Origin: a candidate division FCPU426 bacterium
GTDB lineage: Bacteria; Oederibacteriota; Muellerivitia; Muellerivitales; DAHXKG01
DNA: 64,000 nucleotides
Assembly (NCBI GenBank): GCA_027366525.1
Contig: DAHXKG010000002.1
Location: forward strand, 62,001-126,000
Direction: 5' to 3'
Made by a program: the position numbers and the translations under genes. A model generated the notes under the pieces. It saw nothing but the letters and a program-made list of their open reading frames with translations. It ran no database searches and was not told the origin of the DNA. Shown here one piece after another: positions 55,785 to 64,000 of this stretch (the stretch's first letter is position 1; each line of letters opens with the position of its first letter).

Positions 55785-58700
55785 GTGGCTGGAAGGAATA
55801 AATTGTTAATTGATATTTTCCAATTCAGCAAAAAATTTTTTTTTTTGTTTATTGTTTTATTAATTGCTATAGTGTCAAAGTATGCACATGGTCAAAATCT
55901 AGCACCAAGTTTAACGAATCCCTCTCTAGCTCCAGCGCTTTCTTCAAATATTAAAACGATTTTGCAAGCTCCTGAAACGATCAAAACGGTAGTGACACCT
56001 CAAGGCAATACGCTGACCGTTCGGTCTCGAAAATTTTTACTTCCGCCGGGGCATATTTTTTTAAGAAATCTGCCTATCGGGATATATGTTTCTTGGCACC
56101 CCCCCCGGCATGAAAAAAAGATTTCTTATAACGTTTACCGTACTACGATTCCTGGAGCGGATTATCGACGCATCAATGCGCAGCCCGTTACACAAAACTT
56201 TTTTTTGGATGGTGCGCACAGCTTACATCCGCCGCAGAATCATCAAATTTATTTTTATGCGATCGAATCGGTGAATAAGCAAGGTCATGAAAGTGGTTTA
56301 TCGTATGAAATGGTTATTAAAACTCGAAATTTACATTTATCGCGTGCTATTTCACCGGCGATGTTGGCGCGGATGATTTCAAATTCCAACTGGAAAGCAC
56401 CGCATGAAAGCTTGAATTTATTAAATCTTCCTGCTAATGGAGCGATTAATTTGAGCCTTCCAGAAGAAAGTAAACTTTCTATACAAGGCTATAAAAAAAT
56501 ATCGACCCAAATTAATTGGCAAAAATATTACGTCAGCGCTATTAATGGAGTCTCGCCCAACAATACTACAACCAATGTGGACCAAGAGTTGGTACTCAAC
56601 TTAAATGGTGAAATAGGCAAAAATGTGGATGTTCATGTCAATTACAGCGATGTTAACCGCACCGGAACACTCTCGTCTAGTAATCAGCAAATTTCGTTGG
56701 CGTATCATGGTAATCCCAATAGTGCAATTCAAGAAGTGGCGTTTGGCGACTTAACAATGGGGTTCGAAAATACACAATTTGCCGGATTTAACCAGCAATT
56801 ATTCGGTTTAAAAGCTAAAGCGAAAGCTGGACCATTGCATGTAAAAGCTTTTTTTGCCCAAACTACGGGTCAAGTGGCCACACAAACATTTACGGGGAAT
56901 TTGGTCCAACAATCGGTGACCATACTCGATACAAGTTATGTTCAAGGAAAGTATTATCTTATTACCAAACAATTCATTTCTGGGCCTGTTGCCGGAGAAA
57001 ATTATGCATTACCCGAGAACGGGAGTGAGCAAATTTATGTCAGTTCCGGTAATTCAGTAAGCATCACGGGAGGCAGTAACTATATTGGAACGTTTCAACA
57101 TTATTTACCGGGCGTTGACTATACCATTAATTATTCAACTGGTGTCATTACTTTTTCACAGCCCATTCAACCCAATCAGGAAGTTGCAGTGGGTTTTATT
57201 CAAAAAAATGGAACTCCCGTAGGACTGACCCCGACGGGACAGATTAATTTAGATCCCGCTACATTAAATGTTCCAAGCGATGGCATTATTACGAATGCGG
57301 CACATTTGCTTAAACAAAATACGAATCCGGCAGAAGTCAGTCCGTTATATTTAATGAATTACTATTTCTTAGGAACGGCCCCAATTATTCCACCATTAGA
57401 AGATCCTAATTTTATTTTTCAAATTATTAATCAAGGGACCAATGCCGTAGTGGAAAGCAATACTACCCCCAATCCACGATGGACATTTCAAATTAATACG
57501 AATTTGAATTTATTAATTATTGATGATACCACCAATACGGTTTATCCGGAGCGTCCCTTTGCGAATCCAGATGGGGGCACGAGTTCAGGTGATGTTTATA
57601 GTCAAACCACCACTCCCAATAGTCTTTATCGGATCTATATGCAGTACGAAACACAAGTGAACTTTTTTCAATTGAATCAAATTAATATTATCCCATATAG
57701 TGAAGCGGTTTTTTTGGATGGCCGACGATTAATACGAAATGTTGATTATTATATTGACTATACCACCGGGCTTTTGAGTTTTGCTAACCCATCAATGATT
57801 CAACCCAATAGTCAAATTGTGGTAACATATGAATATTCGCCATTTGGATCATCCGCTCAAAGTAATATTTTTGGAGCCCAACTGCAATTGGATTTAACCC
57901 AAAATTTAAAAGTCGGTTCAACAGTATTATATAATTCTGGAACTCAACCGACGGAAATCCCTCAAATTGGTTCAACGCCGAATTCATTAAGCCTGCTGGA
58001 TGCGAATTTAAGTTATAACCTATTTCCCAAGGATTATTTTTCAATAACACGACTTATTCCAGGGTTGGGACGTTGGAAACCTCCCATTAAAACTCAAATC
58101 ACGGCAGAAATTGCTCAAAGTCAATTTTCGCCTAACACGTATAGTATGGATGGCGAATCGGGTGTGGCAATGATTGATTCCATGCAAGGCATTGATACAA
58201 CCGTTGGACCATCGATTGATCCCAATCCATGGATTGTTTCATCAGCTCCTTTGCCAGTGCCGTTTTTAAATGAGGTTAACTATTATGCGGGCCCTGGGGC
58301 TTCAAACAATCGCATTCGATTTCGTAACGGACCTGAAATTTTTGGAGAAAATCTTCCAAATCAAAATGGAGGCGAGCTCTATTCCATTACAGGGAATCCA
58401 TCAGATGCGGTACCAACTTTACAATTTCCATATGCGGATCTTACGAATCAGCGATGGGGAGGTTTGAGGCAAGTGTTATCGCCAACCGGCATGGACATTT
58501 CAAGCTCTAAATATTTGGAGGCTTGGGTTTATAATGATGGTGTGAATAAATGGATTATGTTTGATTTTGGAATTATTTCAGAAGATTCAACGGGAACGGG
58601 AAATTTTTATTATCCGGCAACGCCGCAGGTGCCCTATCAGAATACAGGAATTCCGACGTATTATTTTACCAATCCCAACACCCCCACGACGGGTCCTGCC

Positions 58701-61427
58701 GATGAAACTGGAGCAACTCAAGAAGGTCGTAATGATGGAATTTATGATACCGAAGATATTAATGGAAATAATGAACTCGATACCACGAATTCATATTTTG
58801 AGTTTGGAATCGAAGCGAGTTGGAAAGGATGGCAATTAATAAAAATTCCAATCAATTTCTCATCGCCAGCAGAAACGGCCACGACTTCCACTGGCATTAA
58901 TTATTTCTTTTATCCAGTCAATTCACCCAGCCCACAGAATGTTCAAGCGGTTCGAATTTGGGTTACCGGGACGTCTTCCACTCCAGCGAGCGGAATGTTT
59001 TTATTGCAGTCAGTCGAATTAGTGTATAACCAGTGGCAGTTAGAAGTCGGGGCGACCGCGGCAAGTCAAGGTGCTCAAATCAATCCCAATAAGTTTAATG
59101 TTTCAACAATTGATCAAGAAGATGACCCTAGTTATTCACCAGATTTGAATTTTATTACGATTCAGCCCACGCAAAATCAAAACACCGTGGATACCACACA
59201 ACAGGCTTTGAAAATTGATTATCAACTATCCTCCGAGGATTATTATCCAACGGGAGATGTAGGTGGACATCCGATTTATATGGCCACAAGATTTTTTGGA
59301 ACCCCAATGGATTTTACAAATTATTTGTACCTTGCCTTGGATCTTCAGGCTAAAAATTTCAGACCGGGGGATATTCTGTTTATTCGACTGCAAAATGATG
59401 CAAGCGATTATTTCCAATATAATTTTCCGATTACAAGTGCGGATCTGAATACCTGGCAGACGCTATCGACGCCGATAGATGGGAGTGGAGGGAATCGCGA
59501 TCAAGTGGGTCAACCATTTTTAAATCAAATTACTCAAATTAGTATTGGAGTGCTTTCACCCAGCCAACCTGACGGAATTACCGATGAGTTGTGGTTGACA
59601 AATTTACGAGTTTATGGATCCAACAATCGGATTGGGGGAGCGCAACGATTAGATACCACGTCAATCGTGGGGAATAATTTTATGACCGTGAACACCCGAT
59701 ACCAAGAAGAAGATGCGGGATTCTCAGAAATGGATCAAACGAGCACGCGTTTTCAGGAAACCAAAGATATTGGATTCGATCTTTCCTCCTCGGGGATTAA
59801 ATTGTTTTCTCAACCTGTTTTTACGGATATCTCGTTTAGTAGTGATCAACGCCTTACGCCAGATAGTTTAAAAAACAATCCTTTTTATGAAAATTTAAGT
59901 AATTATAGTAGTTCAAGTTTAATTGGAAAAATCAGTTATAATGGACTAACGCTTCCAATTGGGCTAGGACAGATATCGAATATCCAAATATCCGGCACGA
60001 CCGATACGCAAGCAAATACATATTTGCCATCGTATGCAAGTCAACTAGGAGTGCAAGGGAATAATGATCAAGGTGAAACAAGTTATTCATGGACCGGGAC
60101 GTACCATGCACCACCGGTATTTTTGGGATTGCCTCTAGGAATGAACCAAGTGATTGAGGGTTATTCATATAGTCGCGATTTTGAAAATTTTAATAATCCG
60201 GAATATTATAATTATATGCGACAAACGACCATTCAATCCTATGCTTGGACGAATTCAACTCCCATTTTTAAAAATTTAACCATTACTCCCGGGTACACGT
60301 GGTCCTTAACGGAGGCACAAGGGAATACCAATTTTGCCGGCCAAGCGGGATTTGTGAATAATTATGTGATTTTCCAAAAACAAATGCAGCCCACCTTGGG
60401 CGTTATTTTTCAAGCTATTCCAGGCGTTGTTTATTCTGGGAACTATACGGGACTGAATAATCAAAATTATGCACAAACGCCCGAGAGCCAATATACGATT
60501 TCAAATTCCTTGAATAATACGTTAACCTTTTCACCCGGCGTGTGGCTCCCGTTTTTTCAAAAAATTGGATTATCCGGTAGTTTTGAACGGTCCGATAGTT
60601 CCAATGCGTCCATTTTGAATTTTTCCAGTTTAGCGCCGTTGCAATTTTCACAAGCCTGGGGCTTTAACACTCCTAATAATTTTGCGTATACCGATAATCG
60701 GACGATTTCCGATCAGGCTTCCTTGAATGCGAATCCGTTATCGGTTTTAAGCTTACAATCCAATGTATCTTGGAATAATCAAATAAGTGTTTTATCACCA
60801 GGCGCCGCTCCGGTTCAACAATTAGGAGAAACGGTGGGAATTAGCAGTATTTGGAATCAAGCCATTGTCCATTTTCCAATACTCAATTTTGAAATTGATT
60901 TATTGCAATTACAATATACCTTGAATACGTCAACACAATATGACGCATCCTTTCCGCCCCAAATTGTTAATCAAACGGTTTCAGATGGCTATGGCATTAC
61001 AGTGCCATACGACATCAATCACCATGAAGCTCAGGGACGAATTTTGTATCAATTAACCGAGGGATATGCTTTAAACCGAGGTATCATCACAACGACGCAG
61101 GATTATCAAACGACTCTTGAATATGATCAAAATTTTTCGGGCACCAAAATTATTGGGATCCCGTTTACGAATTTGCATATTGAATTGGTTAATGCGATTG
61201 AAATGCAGATCCTGCTTTCAACCAATTTTTCTAGAGGCCAATCGTCATATTTTTATGATGAAGTATATTCCGATACGTACACAGCCAATCTCAATTTAAA
61301 CTATGATGTGATCAGTAATATTTTATTTGGGCTTCAATTAGCTCGAACTGAATATTTAAACTTTTTAATTCCAACAGAAAGCTATAATCTTTATCAAGCG
61401 ACCATTTCAATTGAGGCAAAATTTTAA
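55785..61427 (+). CDS. SprA-like giant outer-membrane protein (type IX translocon family)
   Basis: 1880 residues, GTG start with GGA about 10 bases upstream, signal peptide about 1-37 (ending HGQN). A fibronectin type III-like domain lies at about 85-182. Then a segment closely follows the SprA N-terminal pattern: LPEESKLSIQGYKKISTQ, ELVLNLNGEIGKNVDVHVNYSD, NSAIQEVAFGDLTMGF, then QQLFGLKAKAKAGPLHVKAF. A repeated unit of the form PGVDYTINYSTGVITFSQPI occurs twice. At about 981-1000 comes the SprA-type acidic stretch DGIYDTEDINGNNELDT. The C-terminal third looks like beta-barrel strands and ends in Phe. In Bacteroidota SprA is the ~2400-residue type IX secretion translocon; this is shorter. Family call from sequence memory; transport role inferred. 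Confidence 0.8.
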   Translation: MAGRNKLLIDIFQFSKKFFFLFIVLLIAIVSKYAHGQNLAPSLTNPSLAPALSSNIKTILQAPETIKTVVTPQGNTLTVRSRKFLLPPGHIFLRNLPIGIYVSWHPPRHEKKISYNVYRTTIPGADYRRINAQPVTQNFFLDGAHSLHPPQNHQIYFYAIESVNKQGHESGLSYEMVIKTRNLHLSRAISPAMLARMISNSNWKAPHESLNLLNLPANGAINLSLPEESKLSIQGYKKISTQINWQKYYVSAINGVSPNNTTTNVDQELVLNLNGEIGKNVDVHVNYSDVNRTGTLSSSNQQISLAYHGNPNSAIQEVAFGDLTMGFENTQFAGFNQQLFGLKAKAKAGPLHVKAFFAQTTGQVATQTFTGNLVQQSVTILDTSYVQGKYYLITKQFISGPVAGENYALPENGSEQIYVSSGNSVSITGGSNYIGTFQHYLPGVDYTINYSTGVITFSQPIQPNQEVAVGFIQKNGTPVGLTPTGQINLDPATLNVPSDGIITNAAHLLKQNTNPAEVSPLYLMNYYFLGTAPIIPPLEDPNFIFQIINQGTNAVVESNTTPNPRWTFQINTNLNLLIIDDTTNTVYPERPFANPDGGTSSGDVYSQTTTPNSLYRIYMQYETQVNFFQLNQINIIPYSEAVFLDGRRLIRNVDYYIDYTTGLLSFANPSMIQPNSQIVVTYEYSPFGSSAQSNIFGAQLQLDLTQNLKVGSTVLYNSGTQPTEIPQIGSTPNSLSLLDANLSYNLFPKDYFSITRLIPGLGRWKPPIKTQITAEIAQSQFSPNTYSMDGESGVAMIDSMQGIDTTVGPSIDPNPWIVSSAPLPVPFLNEVNYYAGPGASNNRIRFRNGPEIFGENLPNQNGGELYSITGNPSDAVPTLQFPYADLTNQRWGGLRQVLSPTGMDISSSKYLEAWVYNDGVNKWIMFDFGIISEDSTGTGNFYYPATPQVPYQNTGIPTYYFTNPNTPTTGPADETGATQEGRNDGIYDTEDINGNNELDTTNSYFEFGIEASWKGWQLIKIPINFSSPAETATTSTGINYFFYPVNSPSPQNVQAVRIWVTGTSSTPASGMFLLQSVELVYNQWQLEVGATAASQGAQINPNKFNVSTIDQEDDPSYSPDLNFITIQPTQNQNTVDTTQQALKIDYQLSSEDYYPTGDVGGHPIYMATRFFGTPMDFTNYLYLALDLQAKNFRPGDILFIRLQNDASDYFQYNFPITSADLNTWQTLSTPIDGSGGNRDQVGQPFLNQITQISIGVLSPSQPDGITDELWLTNLRVYGSNNRIGGAQRLDTTSIVGNNFMTVNTRYQEEDAGFSEMDQTSTRFQETKDIGFDLSSSGIKLFSQPVFTDISFSSDQRLTPDSLKNNPFYENLSNYSSSSLIGKISYNGLTLPIGLGQISNIQISGTTDTQANTYLPSYASQLGVQGNNDQGETSYSWTGTYHAPPVFLGLPLGMNQVIEGYSYSRDFENFNNPEYYNYMRQTTIQSYAWTNSTPIFKNLTITPGYTWSLTEAQGNTNFAGQAGFVNNYVIFQKQMQPTLGVIFQAIPGVVYSGNYTGLNNQNYAQTPESQYTISNSLNNTLTFSPGVWLPFFQKIGLSGSFERSDSSNASILNFSSLAPLQFSQAWGFNTPNNFAYTDNRTISDQASLNANPLSVLSLQSNVSWNNQISVLSPGAAPVQQLGETVGISSIWNQAIVHFPILNFEIDLLQLQYTLNTSTQYDASFPPQIVNQTVSDGYGITVPYDINHHEAQGRILYQLTEGYALNRGIITTTQDYQTTLEYDQNFSGTKIIGIPFTNLHIELVNAIEMQILLSTNFSRGQSSYFYDEVYSDTYTANLNLNYDVISNILFGLQLARTEYLNFLIPTESYNLYQATISIEAKF

Positions 61428-61428
61428 A

Positions 61429-64000
61429 ATGAATAATTTAAATAGGGGAGCCAAAATTAGTCGAGTGGATAAGCATTGCTTCCAAATTTGGATTGCTGGA
61501 ATTTTCATTGGGATGGGATTTATTTTACCTTGGAAAGCGTACGCTCAATGGCCATCCGCTCCATCGGGCTTGACGGTTGTAGCTCCTTATAATGGGCAAG
61601 TCAATCTTATGTGGACCCCCTTGCCGGCCGCAACGGCGTATGGGGTCAGTAAAACATTAGTGGATCTAAGTCCGACGGAGACCCCAACCCCTTCTCCAAC
61701 CGGGACATGGAATCCCACACCGACCGATACCTCCACCCCGATTTTAAGCAGTAGCTATCAGGATTTTCAGGTCACAAATGGACGGACTTATTTATACCAA
61801 GTTTGGGGTTTGAATTTGGCAACCCCAGGTACGCCAAGTGCGATTACCGTGTCCCCCTATAGTGCTCCGCAATCTATTTCCACCGTCACGATTTCTCATC
61901 AATATTCTAATGCTTTAGAGCTTTCGTGGAATGTGCCCTTATCAACATATCCAATCCAGTATTATAATATTTACCGATCGGCCTTAATTCTATCACCTAC
62001 ACCAACATTAGCCGGGGGGAGTACAGCAACTCCGACAGCAACTCCCACAGGCACTTGGGCCACATCGACGCCGACCGATACGCCTACGATTTCACTTACC
62101 CCGATCCCTGCAGCGGAAGTTTTAACGCAAAATCCAACGCCGATTGCTACCGCATTGACTACTTCCTTCATTGATCAGACTGCAACGTCTTTGAATGCCG
62201 CAGCGGTTTATTATCTAGTACAAGCAGTTGATAGTCAGGGTAATTTGGGAGCAACCCCGCTCTGGTCCACGATTCCTGCCTTACCAGAAAATTTAGCTCC
62301 TGCAATCCCAAATCTGTCGACGACGATTGCAAGCCAATATGGATATGGAGTTAACTTATTTTGGCCGAGTCCGTTGTCTAGTGAAGGCGTGGAATACTAT
62401 CAAATTTATCGAAATGCAACTCCAATTGCGACCTTAGTGCCAACGCCATCCGTGCCCACCCAAAATTATATGGATAGTCAAGTTCCATTTGCGCCAGGCC
62501 CGGGTATCAATGTCAACTATCAAATAGAAGCAGTTAATGTGTATGGATCAACAACATCCAATTTGGCTTCAACGAGTATTTATCAAGCTTCAATGTACGG
62601 CAATATTCAAGTTACACCGAATGCCACTACACAAGCAGTCACCATTAGCTGGAGTTCAGCTCAACCGGGGTCGTATGGTTTAGCAGGATACCAGATTTAT
62701 AAAAGTCAAAATGGATTGCCAGTTCTTACAGAAACACCCATTGTTTCAGGAAGTCCTACGGCCACGGCGACGGTTACGCCCATTGCCACACTAGCAATTC
62801 CTCCAACCAGCACGCCCAGTGCGAGTCCGGTTTATGTTGATTATCCAGTCACGGATGCCAATGGGTGGACATATTGGGTTCAACCGTACGATAGCTTAGG
62901 GCTAGGCGGAGTGATGGCATATGCTACTCCGGTGTCGTTAAATTTAGCTCCAACTCCAGTGGCCACCGTGGTTGCATCAGGTCCGATAGGTAATAATGAA
63001 ATGAGTGTTTCATGGACGTGGAATAATCCAGGATTTTATTCCACTCCAGCTCCAAGTGCCTATGTAATTTATCGTAATTTGGTCAACACGCCAACGCCTC
63101 AGGCGATTGCAACAGTTGTTTATCCACAAAATACATATCTCGATGACGTGACTCAAGCCATGGCAGGTACACCCGTGGCTTATCAAGTAGCTGTGGTGGA
63201 TGCACTGGGGAATACCTCAAATTTATCAAGTCTTTCAAATGAAGTTTTTGCTCAGGCCTTGCAGGTTCCATCGGCACCCGAAAGTATTCAAATCAGTCAA
63301 TCAAATTCAAATTTAATTTTTTCATGGTTATTAAATCCATCGTCCGATGAAGTCGATACATATCAGGTTTTTGGATCGGCTTGGGCTACCATGACAATTA
63401 CTCCAACTCCCTTAGCCACCATTATTCCATCATCCTCAATGCAATTTATCCAAGCGAATGTCACGCCGGATACGATTACTCCAGAATATTTATTAGCCCA
63501 CAATAGTCAAGGCTTTAGTACTCCGGCGACTCTCGCGGGTATTTTATTAAATCCGTATCAGGTAAGCGCTAGTATTGCTACACCGACTCCCGAAGTGAAT
63601 GTTTCGTGGACAATTCAGATCACACCGATTGCTACACCTCCCATTACCAGTTTTGAAATATTGAGATCAACAACGAGTGGAGCCAATTTTGTTCCGATTG
63701 CTACCGTTCCTGTTTCTGAAAACAGTTTTATAGATACGACTGCTCAGGCGGGTGTTTCTAATTATTATCGCGTGATTGCCCAAAGCGCTTTTGCCGGAAC
63801 TACTTTCTTGGCCACCAGTGCAATATATCCTACCATAACGCCCATTCCTGAAGCTGCAATGCTGACTTGGCCGACTGTTCCACAGGGATTGACTGCCAAT
63901 GCGGGGGAAACTGAAACGACGCTTTCATGGTTACCCGATTTAAGTGGAAATCAAGTTCAGGATTATCAAATCTATCAGGACGGAAGTCCGACGCCGATTG
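61429..64000 (+). CDS. Multi-fibronectin type III surface/secreted protein with Thr-Pro-rich insertions (3' end outside window)
   Basis: ATG one base after the SprA-like stop; open to the window end (857 codons), so incomplete. Signal peptide about 1-40 (FILPWKAYAQ). About eight tandem FnIII modules follow, each with a Trp strand (ELSWN, NLFWP, TISWS) and a YxIYR-like strand. In several modules a Thr/Pro/Ala/Ser-rich tract (PTPTDTSTP, TPTATPTGTW, TATATVTPIAT) is inserted just after that strand; others have only TPIAT-like remnants. Likely exported and surface-exposed. The C-terminal anchor or type IX signal, if any, lies beyond the window. Base composition is visibly more GC-rich where the tracts occur. 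Confidence 0.85.
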   Translation, partial: MNNLNRGAKISRVDKHCFQIWIAGIFIGMGFILPWKAYAQWPSAPSGLTVVAPYNGQVNLMWTPLPAATAYGVSKTLVDLSPTETPTPSPTGTWNPTPTDTSTPILSSSYQDFQVTNGRTYLYQVWGLNLATPGTPSAITVSPYSAPQSISTVTISHQYSNALELSWNVPLSTYPIQYYNIYRSALILSPTPTLAGGSTATPTATPTGTWATSTPTDTPTISLTPIPAAEVLTQNPTPIATALTTSFIDQTATSLNAAAVYYLVQAVDSQGNLGATPLWSTIPALPENLAPAIPNLSTTIASQYGYGVNLFWPSPLSSEGVEYYQIYRNATPIATLVPTPSVPTQNYMDSQVPFAPGPGINVNYQIEAVNVYGSTTSNLASTSIYQASMYGNIQVTPNATTQAVTISWSSAQPGSYGLAGYQIYKSQNGLPVLTETPIVSGSPTATATVTPIATLAIPPTSTPSASPVYVDYPVTDANGWTYWVQPYDSLGLGGVMAYATPVSLNLAPTPVATVVASGPIGNNEMSVSWTWNNPGFYSTPAPSAYVIYRNLVNTPTPQAIATVVYPQNTYLDDVTQAMAGTPVAYQVAVVDALGNTSNLSSLSNEVFAQALQVPSAPESIQISQSNSNLIFSWLLNPSSDEVDTYQVFGSAWATMTITPTPLATIIPSSSMQFIQANVTPDTITPEYLLAHNSQGFSTPATLAGILLNPYQVSASIATPTPEVNVSWTIQITPIATPPITSFEILRSTTSGANFVPIATVPVSENSFIDTTAQAGVSNYYRVIAQSAFAGTTFLATSAIYPTITPIPEAAMLTWPTVPQGLTANAGETETTLSWLPDLSGNQVQDYQIYQDGSPTPI

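Noticed and set aside
61660-62150. Possible CRISPR-like or tandem DNA repeat in the Thr/Pro region
   Set aside because: Repeats are at protein level, irregular in length and spacing, and lie within an open coding frame; no constant repeat-spacer pattern.
61971-62171. A minus-strand frame of Gly/Val-rich composition
   Set aside because: It is the reverse complement of Thr/Pro-rich codons of the FnIII gene (ACN/CCN read backwards give Val/Gly), i.e. a shadow.

Overview
The window is about 64 kb of AT-rich chromosome (by eye roughly one third G+C) from a diderm (Gram-negative-type) bacterium. The diderm call rests on LptF/LptG, LolC/LolD, a five-POTRA BamA, a 1955-residue TamB and a giant SprA-like outer-membrane protein. 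It also carries McsA-McsB-ClpC, a module best known from Firmicutes, and an 11-gene respiratory complex I without NuoEFG. Gene order around prfB/lysS/lolCD/bamA and zapA/6S/fau recalls Deltaproteobacteria-like lineages. The SprA homologue and the Thr/Pro-rich fibronectin-type surface protein point instead to a poorly sampled candidate phylum. I cannot name the phylum. No rRNA, tRNA, insertion sequence, prophage or CRISPR array was seen.

Layout. 2-640: 3' part of a polyprenyl diphosphate synthase. 766-10728: nuoABCDHIJKLMN. 10728-18353, tightly coupled on the same strand: precorrin-2 dehydrogenase, hemX-like, hemA, hemC, a cobA-hemD fusion, hemB, hemL, then a small TPR lipoprotein-like or periplasmic protein. 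Together these make electron-transport machinery and tetrapyrroles (uroporphyrinogen III and the entry to sirohaem). 18781-20640, minus strand: ymdB, fau and a well-supported 6S RNA with its own promoter. 20812-25791, plus strand: small membrane protein, glycogen phosphorylase, orphan HerA-like ATPase. 25893-30668, minus strand: an Nramp-family transporter under a Fur-type palindrome, then the pheT / coiled-coil / zapA operon. 30859-37694: prfB (programmed +1 frameshift), two tandem GT-C glycosyltransferases, lysS. 37714-53281: lolC, lolD, mcsA, mcsB, clpC, tamB, bamA, surE and a NifU-like protein. 53324-55590, minus strand: lptG and lptF. 55785-64000: an SprA-like protein and a fibronectin type III protein that runs off the end.

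How the genes work together. The right half is largely an envelope-biogenesis block: lipoprotein sorting (LolCD), LPS transport (LptFG), outer-membrane protein insertion (BamA), lipid/protein export (TamB), and a candidate type IX-like outer-membrane translocon (SprA-like) next to a candidate surface protein. Fibronectin-type domains occur at the SprA-like N terminus, unusually at the TamB C terminus, and throughout the last protein.

The most interesting parts are the SprA-like/FnIII pair (a possible type IX-like secretion locus outside Bacteroidota), the Thr/Pro-rich tracts inserted in several FnIII modules after the same strand, the TamB-FnIII fusion, and the placement of the arginine-kinase/ClpC quality-control module inside the outer-membrane assembly cluster.
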